DNA of 6,266 bases from contig USHL01000088.1 of the NCBI GenBank assembly GCA_900554525.1, forward strand, positions 1-6,266. The letters run 5' to 3'. Numbering within the stretch: position 1 is the first letter of the stretch; each line of letters begins with the position of its first letter. The position numbers were made by a program, and so were the translations under genes. The notes under the pieces are model-generated. The model worked only from the letters and a program-made list of their open reading frames with translations. It did not search any database and had not been told where the DNA came from. Shown one piece after another: positions 1 through 4,630 of this stretch. The DNA is from an uncultured Oscillospiraceae bacterium (GTDB taxonomy: Bacteria > Bacillota > Clostridia > Oscillospirales > Acutalibacteraceae).

Positions 1-46
1 TACACCCGCCGCATCAGGCATAAAAAATATCAAACAGGAGGACTGA
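1..46 (+). CDS. Possible 3' end of an upstream gene (partial)
   Basis: The window opens inside the upstream neighbour. One frame starting at base 2 is open to a TGA at 44-46 and would end in the residues IKNIKQED. Another frame stops earlier, at 21-23. If the longer frame is right, the last codons of this gene contain the ribosome binding site of the next gene, a common packing in phage operons. Too little is visible to name a product or be sure of the frame. Confidence 0.25.
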   Translation, partial: TPAASGIKNIKQED

Positions 47-49
47 AAA

Positions 50-289
50 ATGATAAGCAGTTTATACATAGACGGCGCGGCGCTGTGGGTTACAATAGCT
101 CTATTTGCAGCTTTAGTGGTCGCGGCGGTATTCTTCGGCTGTGCATATACGGCGGAAGCTCATAAAAATGAAAATCTCAGCCGCGAGTTGGGGCTTTTTA
201 AAAGACGTTTGCGCAATGAAATTGACAGGTCATACAGGCGCGGATATGAGGCGGCATTGTGCCTGAAACATACGGAAGGTGATGAATAA
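50..289 (+). CDS. Small single-pass membrane protein, prophage early region
   Basis: This 79-residue protein has one hydrophobic segment at about residues 11-33, followed by a hydrophilic, strongly basic tail (KRRLRNE, then RSYRRGYE) ending in acidic residues. The charge distribution suggests a short N-terminus outside and the tail in the cytoplasm; that is inference. A strong Shine-Dalgarno sequence (CAGGAGGA at 35-42) sits about 7 bases before the ATG and fixes the start. The stop lies next to the start of the following gene, so the two are probably translationally coupled. I do not recognise a family. Short membrane proteins like this are common among accessory genes of clostridial phages. 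It does not resemble the holins in the lysis cassette further downstream. Confidence 0.65.
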   Translation: MISSLYIDGAALWVTIALFAALVVAAVFFGCAYTAEAHKNENLSRELGLFKRRLRNEIDRSYRRGYEAALCLKHTEGDE

Positions 290-290
290 T

Positions 291-650
291 ATGGACGAGC
301 TGTTGATACATAATGCTGAGGAAAAACTTAAAGCCGGCAGAAAGTCAAAAGACACATCTGATATAGCGACTCTCCTTCAGGATTACGTAATAGAAGCACT
401 TACAGATTTTTGCCGGCAGGAGCCGAAAATTGCCGAAGCAATAATAAAGTCGGACAAAAGCATATACGACTGTTGCAAAGAAATTACAAAGGACACAAAA
501 CCGGAAAGGCACATATCTGATTTTAAAGCTTACGGCAGAGCGCTTAAATTCTATATACCGGAAATGGATATAGAATGTCATATGACCGTAAAAGTTAAGG
601 ACAAGCCGGAAAACTCGCTTAAACTGTCCCTTTTTGATTTAATGGAGTGA
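291..650 (+). CDS. PcfK-like / AcrIIA9-related protein
   Basis: With the start at 291 this is a 119-residue soluble protein. In-frame GTG at 279 and ATG at 282 also exist, but the Shine-Dalgarno GGAAGG (274-279) is correctly spaced only for the ATG at 291. The body matches my recollection of the PcfK-like family (Pfam PF14058): an N-terminal helical region with ALTDFCRQE (36-44), the signature KSIYDCCKEI (56-65), ISDFKAYGRALKFYIP (75-90), and a C-terminal SLFDL tail. PcfK was named on enterococcal conjugative plasmid pCF10, and relatives are widespread on plasmids, integrative elements and phages of gut Firmicutes and Bacteroides. Some members carry the name Cas9 inhibitor AcrIIA9 family. Anti-CRISPR activity here is only a possibility inferred from family membership. 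The stop overlaps the Shine-Dalgarno of the next gene. Confidence 0.65.
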   Translation: MDELLIHNAEEKLKAGRKSKDTSDIATLLQDYVIEALTDFCRQEPKIAEAIIKSDKSIYDCCKEITKDTKPERHISDFKAYGRALKFYIPEMDIECHMTVKVKDKPENSLKLSLFDLME

Positions 651-654
651 AAAT

Positions 655-1191
655 ATGATTGCATATAAAGGATTTGAAAAGGGCCTTGTATGCCGAGGTT
701 ATCAATTCGAGCAAGGAAAAACAAGCAAAACAGACTCGGCCAACTGCGCGCAAAACGGATTCCACGCTGCCGAAAATCCGCTTGACACGTTTTCATATTA
801 TCCGGATATAAGAAGCTCCGAATATTGGATGGTGCGATGCTCCGGAGATATGCACGAAGACGGCGTTGACAGCAAAATTTCCTGCACGGAGCTTACTCCG
901 ATGCGCAGACTGACACTGCCTGAAATGGCGGCAGCAGCTCTTATATATATTCAGAAGCATCCGTCGCGGTATCTGTTCGGTAGCAGAAATTATTATGAGA
1001 ACAAAGCTTTCAAGCTCGCAAAAGGCGAAAACCCAATACTTTCCGGCAGCTTTGCCCAGTGGCTCGGGTTCGCGGAAGAGAAAAACGGAGCCGTTGAGCG
1101 GATAAATCTTATATTTATTGATAATAAACGATACAAAGAAAATATCAGATACAGTATAGACGGCTTTCCCGTCGGAAAGGAAATCTTATGA
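655..1191 (+). CDS. DUF7666-type phage protein lacking the usual internal repeats
   Basis: The 178-residue product begins with MIAYKGF, CRGYQFEQGKT (13-23), GFHAAENPLDTFSYY (35-49) and a conserved-looking GD (64-65). This is the N-terminal pattern of a family found in clostridial phages and mobile elements (DUF7666 in Pfam, from memory). In many relatives a long series of short AATAG-type repeats separates this head from a C-terminal block with GENP-like and W-L-A-E motifs. Here the tail block (KGENPILSG at 123-131, WLGFAEEK at 136-143, IDGFPVG at 168-174) is present, but the middle is an ordinary helix-like stretch and the repeats are gone. Function is unknown. The Shine-Dalgarno GGAGTGA (644-650) overlaps the previous stop, placing it in the same operon. 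Confidence 0.65.
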   Translation: MIAYKGFEKGLVCRGYQFEQGKTSKTDSANCAQNGFHAAENPLDTFSYYPDIRSSEYWMVRCSGDMHEDGVDSKISCTELTPMRRLTLPEMAAAALIYIQKHPSRYLFGSRNYYENKAFKLAKGENPILSGSFAQWLGFAEEKNGAVERINLIFIDNKRYKENIRYSIDGFPVGKEIL

Positions 1192-1346
1192 GTGAATTTA
1201 AAGATATGCCGGCACTGTCGGAAAAAGTAAAAGAGTATATGGCGTCAGGTTTTACGCCATACCTCGTATTATGTAAGCGGTTATATGAAAGGTATTGTAG
1301 ATGGGCAGAATGTTTCCTGTTCTGCCTATTACACAGACGGAACTAA
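1188..1346 (+). CDS. Short chimeric reading frame: gene 5' end joined to out-of-frame tail-gene DNA
   Basis: An ATG at 1188 overlaps the stop of the DUF7666-type gene by four bases (ATGA), a typical coupled start. It opens a 52-codon frame beginning MSEFKDMPALSEKVKEYM. The first roughly 24 codons look like a genuine soluble helical N-terminus. After about 1255 the frame reads through DNA that codes for the tail protein in a different frame, giving a Cys- and Arg-rich unnatural tail, and stops at 1344-1346. The natural interpretation is a gene whose 3' part was removed by a deletion, with the end point inside a tail gene. I do not recognise the N-terminal family. Confidence 0.4.
   Translation: MSEFKDMPALSEKVKEYMASGFTPYLVLCKRLYERYCRWAECFLFCLLHRRN
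1245..1265. other. Probable deletion junction between early-type genes and the tail/lysis module
   Basis: Upstream of about 1250 the sequence makes sense only in the frame starting at 1188; downstream of about 1258 it makes sense only in the tail-protein frame. Neither frame spans the point sensibly. I place the junction within about 20 bases. No obvious long repeat is visible at the point itself, although a repeat would have been reduced to one copy by the deletion. Confidence 0.45.
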
Positions 1347-1722
1347 TACTAGTTTCACCGCCAAAACCGTTTTAAACAGTTATGTTAAATTTTCAGGAGT
1401 AACGAGAGCCGATAAAACATTAAACTATATTACATTCGGCGCGTCGGGAGGTATTAAAGTGGGCACCTCTTTTAAAAACGTTCAGGTTGAATTAGGCACA
1501 ACCGCCACGGAATATGAGCCTTACGTTGAGCCGACAGAATATACTCCAAATAATGATGGCACGGTAGAGGGAGTAACGAGCCTTTACCCGAATACAAGCC
1601 TCATAACCGATACGGCCGGGGCGATAATCGACTGCGAATACAACAGGGATATAAACAAGGCGTACGAAAGTCTGCTTCAAAGAGTGGCGGCGCTTGAAAC
1701 CGCCTCATTAAACAACATATAA
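1285..1722 (+). CDS. C-terminal part of a phage tail/baseplate protein (5'-truncated)
   Basis: The 145 codons from the first ATG encode a beta-rich domain, rich in Thr, Ser, Gly and Tyr. It is followed by NVQVELGTTATEYEPY (65-80), EYTPNNDGTVEGV (85-97) and IIDCEYNRDINKAYESL (114-130). The ELGTTATEYEPY and YNRDIN elements are typical of the end of clostridial siphophage tail or upper-baseplate proteins that carry a jelly-roll carbohydrate-binding-like domain. The same frame stays open and domain-like upstream to about 1258 (RHTSYYVSGY), so the ATG at 1285 is not the native start. There is no good Shine-Dalgarno before it. The N-terminal bulk of the tail protein is missing. Probably a remnant; it may be untranslated or poorly translated. 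Confidence 0.6.
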   Translation: MKGIVDGQNVSCSAYYTDGTNTSFTAKTVLNSYVKFSGVTRADKTLNYITFGASGGIKVGTSFKNVQVELGTTATEYEPYVEPTEYTPNNDGTVEGVTSLYPNTSLITDTAGAIIDCEYNRDINKAYESLLQRVAALETASLNNI

Positions 1723-1734
1723 GGAGAGTAAAAA

Positions 1735-2127
1735 ATGTTTGAAATAATCAAAAACGTAATTTCGAAAAAAAGGTTTGACCTGAGCGATATTCTTAAAAAG
1801 ATAGGCACAGTATGGGTACAAGGCGGCATATCCGACGAGGAAAAAACGGAGCTTGTCGGAATGGCGCAGAGCAGCGCGGATACCGGAAACAGCATAGATG
1901 TACTGTTAAAGCTTGAGGAGCTTGACAGGAGAGTGCGGGCGCTTGAAGGCGGCTCGGAGCCGTCGGAGGAATATCCGGAATATGTGCCGGGCAAGTGGTA
2001 TTACAGGGACGATAAGATCACCTTTAACGGTGTCAGATATGTCTGCACGGCGCCGGAGAGGCAGGTCTGCACCTGGAGCCCGTCGGATTATCCGGCGTAC
2101 TGGGAGGAGATAGGCGATGACATTTGA
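1735..2127 (+). CDS. Phage tail accessory protein with CBM5/12-like carbohydrate-binding domain
   Basis: A 130-residue protein in two parts. Residues 1-70 are mostly helical and match a domain found at the start of small late proteins in clostridial phages: FDLSDILKKIGTVWVQGGIS at 14-33, then a helix ending KLEELDRRVRALEGG. Residues 80-126 form a compact aromatic-rich domain with W88, Y90, the FNGVRYVC segment, W114, Y119 and W123. This pattern resembles the chitin/cellulose-binding CBM5/12 fold found in tail and lytic proteins. A role in touching cell-wall or capsular glycan is inferred. The Shine-Dalgarno AAGGAGAG (1721-1728) is well placed. The gene ends 11 bases inside the next one. Confidence 0.65.
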   Translation: MFEIIKNVISKKRFDLSDILKKIGTVWVQGGISDEEKTELVGMAQSSADTGNSIDVLLKLEELDRRVRALEGGSEPSEEYPEYVPGKWYYRDDKITFNGVRYVCTAPERQVCTWSPSDYPAYWEEIGDDI

Positions 2128-2449
2128 GGAATGCAAGCTTGCGAGTGAAAAGAGATGGGCGGAACTGGAGGTTAAGGTTCAAAAGCTGTTTGACGCTGAC
2201 AAAATGACCCAGGCGAGATTAAATAAGCTGGCGATAGTGGTGGAGGACATACAGGAGCTTAATGTTTCGGTTGCGAAGCTGGCGGATAATATGCAGCAGA
2301 TGTTAAGCGCGCAGCGTGAGCAGAACGAGCGGCTTAAAATACTTGAGAGCAAGCCCGCCAAACGTTGGGAATCTGTGGTAGACAAAATACTTATGCTGAT
2401 AGTCGGAGCTTTAATGGGCTTGGTTCTGTTAAAGCTCGGAATACAATAA
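2117..2449 (+). CDS. XhlA-like coiled-coil membrane protein of the lysis cassette
   Basis: The 110-residue product is almost wholly helical. About residues 10-80 show heptad-like spacing of Leu, Val, Ile and Met with many Glu, Lys, Gln and Arg, as in a long coiled coil. A single hydrophobic segment follows at about 88-107 near the C-terminus. This topology (cytoplasmic coiled coil, C-terminal membrane anchor) and its position just before the endolysin match the XhlA/haemolysin-XhlA family (PF10779), which in Bacillus prophage PBSX assists the holin. The Shine-Dalgarno GGGAGGAG (2102-2109) lies inside the previous gene, and the reading frames overlap, so the pair is coupled. Family assignment is from topology and context rather than a clear motif. 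Confidence 0.65.
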   Translation: MTFEECKLASEKRWAELEVKVQKLFDADKMTQARLNKLAIVVEDIQELNVSVAKLADNMQQMLSAQREQNERLKILESKPAKRWESVVDKILMLIVGALMGLVLLKLGIQ

Positions 2450-2463
2450 GGGAGGAAAAGCAA

Positions 2464-3489
2464 ATGATTAAGATAGCAATAAACGCAGGTCACGGGCGCT
2501 ATACAGCGGGAAAAAGATGTATGAAATCTATTGACCAGAGCGAGACGCGAGAATGGGTATTAAATGCTCGGATTGTCGAAAAGGTCATAGAGAAACTGAA
2601 AGCTTATACAGGCTATGAGCTTTTAAGGATAGATGACCCGACAGGCAAGACCGATATAGCCCTTAAGACACGTACCGACAAAGCGAATAAATGGGGAGCT
2701 GACTTTTACCTTGCCGTTCACCACAACGCCGGAATAAACGGCGGCAGCGGCGGAGGGATAGTCTGCTACACCTATACAAAGGTAGATCAGACCACAAAGG
2801 ACTGGCAGAAAGCAATCTATGACAGCCTTATAAAGCATACGGGGCTTAAAGGCAACCGCTCACAACCGCTGGCAAGCGCGGATCTGCACGAGTGCCGCGA
2901 GACTTCAATGCCGGCGGTACTCATAGAAAACGGGTTTATGGACAGCACGACCGACACGCCTATAATACTGACCGAGGATTTTGCCGAAAAGAGCGCGGAC
3001 GCTGTTGTTGAGGTATTAGCGGCAAGAGGCGGACTTAAAAAGGCGTCGGAAAGCGAAAGCGGAGCAGAGGAGACAAAGCCTGTACCTAAAAAAATATCGG
3101 TGCTGTATCAAGTATGGGACGATATAAACAACCGGTGGCAGCCGGAGGTAAAGGACCTGGAGGACTACGCGGGAGTATACGGCTCGGACGTCTGCTGTGT
3201 ATACGCAAGGCTTACCGAAGGGAATATTTACTACAAGGTGCATTACAAGGGCGGGAAATGGCTTCCGGAGGTAAAGAACAGGGAAGACTTTGCCGGACTT
3301 TACAACAAGCCGATAGACGGACTTATGATGCGCACAGATACCGGAAAAACGATTAAGTACGCCGTACATCTGCGCAGGGGAAACCGGTGGCTGCCGTTCG
3401 TCAGCGGATATAACGAAAACGATTTCAACAACGGCTATGCCGGAATACTCGGCGAAGAGATTGACGGTATAAAGATTTACATAGAATAG
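2464..3489 (+). CDS. N-acetylmuramoyl-L-alanine amidase (phage endolysin, Amidase_3) with three C-terminal wall-binding-like repeats
   Basis: The 341-residue enzyme would cleave the bond between N-acetylmuramic acid and L-alanine in peptidoglycan, releasing phage at lysis. Residues 1-190 form an Amidase_3 domain (PF01520): INAGH with zinc ligand H10, a Glu in SETRE (E27 or E30), VHHNAG with H86, and catalytic E155 in LIENGFM. After an acidic Ser/Glu-rich linker (about 192-208) come three related repeats of about 40 residues (about 213-250, 256-293 and 299-340). Each has W-x-P-x-V followed by D-Y/F-AG or GYAG and a hydrophobic strand, probably a cell-wall-binding module. There is no signal peptide, so export would depend on the holins. 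The ATG at 2464 is chosen because GGGAGG (2450-2455) precedes it; the longer in-frame extension to 2365 lies inside the previous gene. Confidence 0.9.
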   Translation: MIKIAINAGHGRYTAGKRCMKSIDQSETREWVLNARIVEKVIEKLKAYTGYELLRIDDPTGKTDIALKTRTDKANKWGADFYLAVHHNAGINGGSGGGIVCYTYTKVDQTTKDWQKAIYDSLIKHTGLKGNRSQPLASADLHECRETSMPAVLIENGFMDSTTDTPIILTEDFAEKSADAVVEVLAARGGLKKASESESGAEETKPVPKKISVLYQVWDDINNRWQPEVKDLEDYAGVYGSDVCCVYARLTEGNIYYKVHYKGGKWLPEVKNREDFAGLYNKPIDGLMMRTDTGKTIKYAVHLRRGNRWLPFVSGYNENDFNNGYAGILGEEIDGIKIYIE

Positions 3490-3501
3490 GGGGCGGTTCC
3501 G

Positions 3502-3783
3502 ATGCAGATAACGGCAATAGCAGCGCTTATCAGTATTACGGTGACCGCTGTGTCCTGCCTGATTGCGGTTGTAGTAAAATTCGGCAAAATAATAAACGGG
3601 CAGAAATGCCTGCTCCGTTCTGAAATGCTTAAAACCTACTACCACAACAAAGACAACGAACGCATCAGACAGTATGAAGCTGAGAACTTTGAAAAGCTGT
3701 ACGATGCTTACAAGGCGCTTAAAGGAAATTCCTTTATCGATAAAATACATAATGAAGTAAAAGACTGGGAGGTAATCACATGA
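3502..3783 (+). CDS. Small single-pass membrane protein of the lysis cassette
   Basis: This 93-residue product has an N-terminal hydrophobic helix (about 5-27). A polar, charged cytoplasmic domain follows, with LLRSEMLKTYYHNKD (37-51), FEKLYDAYKAL (63-73) and GNSFIDKIHNEV (75-86). I recall this pattern in uncharacterised proteins placed between the amidase and the holin in clostridial siphophages. It may act as a holin partner or regulator, but no function is established from sequence. A G-rich Shine-Dalgarno (AGGGGGCGG, 3488-3496) precedes the ATG. The TGA overlaps the start of the holin gene as ATGA, so the two are translationally coupled. Confidence 0.6.
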   Translation: MQITAIAALISITVTAVSCLIAVVVKFGKIINGQKCLLRSEMLKTYYHNKDNERIRQYEAENFEKLYDAYKALKGNSFIDKIHNEVKDWEVIT

Positions 3784-3980
3784 AAGAAAAATTTTTAAAA
3801 TGGATTAAGGCCGCCGGCGTCAGGGCTGTTAAGACGGTCGCACAGACCGCCGTTGCCACCATCGGCACGGCAGCGGTGTTCGCGACGGTTGACTGGAAAA
3901 TGACTGTGTCGGCGTCCCTGCTGGCGGGAGTTATATCCCTGCTTACCAGTATCGCCGGTCTGCCGGAAATAAAGGAATAG
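3780..3980 (+). CDS. Phage holin, r1t-type
   Basis: A 66-residue protein with a basic N-terminus (KEKFLKWIKAAGVRAVK) and two hydrophobic segments (about 18-36 and 41-60) separated by the short turn VDWKM. It ends in LTSIAGLPEIKE. The AAGVRAVKT.AQT start and the SLLTS.AGLPE end match the r1t holin family (PF16945) as I know it. Such holins make lesions in the cytoplasmic membrane so that the cytoplasmic amidase reaches the wall. The Shine-Dalgarno GGGAGGT (3767-3773) lies in the previous gene, with ATGA overlap. It is the last gene of the late operon, 9 bases before the terminator hairpin. Confidence 0.8.
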   Translation: MKEKFLKWIKAAGVRAVKTVAQTAVATIGTAAVFATVDWKMTVSASLLAGVISLLTSIAGLPEIKE

Positions 3981-3989
3981 CAAGAAAAT

Positions 3990-4020
3990 GCCGGAGGGTT
4001 ATCCCTCCGGCTGTTTTTTT
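3990..4020 (+). terminator. Intrinsic terminator of the lysis operon (possibly bidirectional)
   Basis: A perfect 9-bp stem, GCCGGAGGG (3990-3998) with CCCTCCGGC (4003-4011), encloses the loop TTAT and is followed by seven T residues (4014-4020). It ends the plus-strand late operon. On the minus strand the same hairpin is followed by ATTTTC, so it could also stop transcription arriving from the right. Confidence 0.95.
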
Positions 4021-4056
4021 CGTTCATATAGGAAGTAAAAATAATTTAAAAACTTC

Positions 4057-4085
4057 TTAACTTTTGGCGAAAGATATGATATAAT
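4057..4085 (+). promoter_or_regulatory. Strong sigma-A type promoter for a small RNA
   Basis: TTAACT (4057-4062) as -35, a 17-base spacer, and a perfect TATAAT (4080-4085) preceded by TG one base upstream (extended -10). Initiation is expected at about 4092. No protein-coding gene of normal size follows on this strand before an intrinsic terminator at 4213, so the product is best read as an RNA. Confidence 0.7.
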
Positions 4086-4091
4086 AGCAAA

Positions 4092-4213
4092 GGGAAGATC
4101 AACCTACTCGGGGAACTCTCGTTCCTCTTCGGTTCGAGATTTACTTCTTCCGTTTATTCTCGGTTAGTGCTTTTACGATTTGCAAGGTTGCGAGCGCTAT
4201 ACCGAGAATTTTT
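4092..4213 (+). ncRNA. Putative ~120-nt small RNA, antisense to a toxin-like peptide frame
   Basis: It is delimited by the promoter at 4057-4085 and the terminator at 4156-4213. The predicted RNA has a 5' stem-loop (GGGGAAC 4110-4116 with GTTCCTC 4121-4127, loop TCTC) and a long terminator stem. From 4141 onward it is complementary to the minus-strand frame for a small hydrophobic peptide. Antisense RNAs of this size overlapping the 3' end of a small hydrophobic toxin gene are the antitoxins of type I systems such as txpA/RatA and bsrG/SR4 in Bacillus prophages, and of similar loci in Clostridioides difficile. Transcription and pairing are inferred, not shown. It could instead be a stand-alone phage sRNA. 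There is no useful open frame on its own strand. Confidence 0.5.
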
Positions 4214-4239
4214 GCTATTACCTCATAAATATCACTAAT
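4141..4239 (-). pseudogene. Small hydrophobic toxin-like peptide frame, no normal start codon
   Basis: The minus-strand frame ends at TAA (4141-4143). It encodes about 32 residues reading ISDIYEVIAKILGIALATLQ, then a short hydrophobic run and the basic end NKRKK. One membrane-spanning helix with a lysine-rich C-terminus is the hallmark of type I toxins and of the small holin-like toxin peptides of Firmicutes. There is no in-frame ATG, GTG or TTG at the N-terminal end; the frame stays open to a stop at 4288-4290. An out-of-frame GTG at 4233-4235 has GGGCGG six bases upstream, so a one-base loss near the start would explain the structure. Alternatively the start was cut off by the cotJC junction at about 4250. 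Chance hydrophobicity cannot be excluded for so short a frame. Confidence 0.35.
4156..4213 (+). terminator. Intrinsic terminator of the small RNA
   Basis: ATTCTCGGT (4156-4164) pairs perfectly with ACCGAGAAT (4201-4209). The stem continues inward through AGTGCT (4166-4171) and AGCGCT (4194-4199) with one G-U pair, and five T residues (4209-4213) follow. The loop is large but contains further pairing. Its distance from the -10 element gives an RNA of about 120 nt. Confidence 0.6.
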
Positions 4240-4260
4240 TACCGCCCGCTGGTCCGGACG
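4240..4260. other. Left cotJC junction, candidate prophage attachment site
   Basis: cotJC-like coding sequence starts at about 4250, at codons for GPDG; an intact gene would read Y/L-G-G-P-D-G. The 8-bp palindrome GTCCGGAC (4252-4259) lies at the junction. Attachment sites of serine and tyrosine integrases commonly coincide with such breaks. The exact crossover cannot be set without the other end of the element. Confidence 0.45.
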
Positions 4261-4583
4261 GTGAGTCTTCTGCGGCGTTAAGGTATCTTACTCAGCGGTA
4301 CAGTCAACCTTATAATGAAGTCAAGGGTATGCTGACCGATATAGGTACGGAAGAACTCGCGCATCTTGAAATGATATGTGCTATGGTGCATCAGCTTACC
4401 CGCGAACTTTCCCCGGAAGAAATAGTCGACAGCGGATTTGACACATATTTTGTTGACCATACCAACGCTGTTTATCCGATAGCAGCATCCGGTGTGCCGT
4501 GGAACGCTTCATATTTTCAGGCTAAAGGTGACGTGATAACTGATCTGCATGAGAATCTTGCAGCAGATGGTGCAATCATATAA
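4251..4583 (+). pseudogene. cotJC: Internal fragment of spore coat protein CotJC (manganese catalase family), truncated at both ends
   Basis: The frame from 4251 begins GPDGE, continues ALRYLTQRY, LLTDIG-type text (MLTDIGTEELAHLEM), YPIAASGVPW and GDVITDLHENLAA, then ends after DGAII at a TAA. This follows CotJC closely as I know it. The family protein is about 190-200 residues, starting MWVYEKKLQYPV and continuing past DL.E.LAAEQKAR for another 50 or so residues. Here about 45 N-terminal residues are absent, with a stop at 4236-4238 just upstream. The C-terminal metal-ligand region is also absent, because homology ends at about 4565. The ExxH metal motif (E35 and H38 of the fragment) is retained. 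The first Met available (4329) is internal and has no convincing Shine-Dalgarno. The fragment lies between prophage DNA and the recombinase gene, which explains both breaks as element boundaries. Confidence 0.85.
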
Positions 4584-4616
4584 GAACAACTTTTCATTAA
4601 AAAGTTACGATTGGAA
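4555..4616. other. Right cotJC junction, candidate attachment site of the recombinase element
   Basis: Homology to CotJC stops after LHENLAA at about 4565 (GCAGCAGA). The frame then runs five more codons to a stop at 4581-4583. Only 33 bases separate that stop from the recombinase stop codon. Integrase genes of mobile elements usually lie beside the attachment site, so the crossover probably falls near 4560-4570. Confidence 0.45.
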
Positions 4617-4630
4617 TTAGAAATTCCAAT
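4610..4630. repeat. Perfect 9-bp inverted repeat over the recombinase stop codon
   Basis: ATTGGAATT (4610-4618) and AATTCCAAT (4622-4630) are perfect inverted copies around AGA. In the direction of the recombinase transcript the hairpin is followed seven bases later by five T residues, so it could be a weak AT-rich terminator. It could also be part of a recombinase binding site at the element end. Confidence 0.5.

Noticed and set aside
1677..1994. A 105-codon minus-strand frame rich in Ser
   Set aside because: It is antisense to the end of the tail protein and the CBM-like protein, and has low-complexity Ser-rich translation typical of a shadow frame.
2365..2463. N-terminal extension of the amidase from the ATG at 2365
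   Set aside because: The extension lies in the coding sequence of the XhlA-like gene in another frame. The Amidase_3 domain begins right at the ATG at 2464, which has a strong Shine-Dalgarno.
3016..3750. A 244-codon open frame on the minus strand
   Set aside because: It lies opposite the amidase tail and the next membrane-protein gene, both with good starts and family features. Its translation is rich in Val, Tyr, Phe and Arg with no coherent domain, as expected of an antisense shadow.
4120..4145. GGTTCGAGAT resembling a tRNA T-arm
   Set aside because: No acceptor stem, anticodon arm or CCA-adjacent pairing could be found around it; the bases are better explained as part of the small RNA between a promoter and terminator.
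4329..4583. An independent 84-residue gene starting at 4329
   Set aside because: The same frame carries CotJC-like sequence upstream to 4251, so this Met is internal to a truncated gene.
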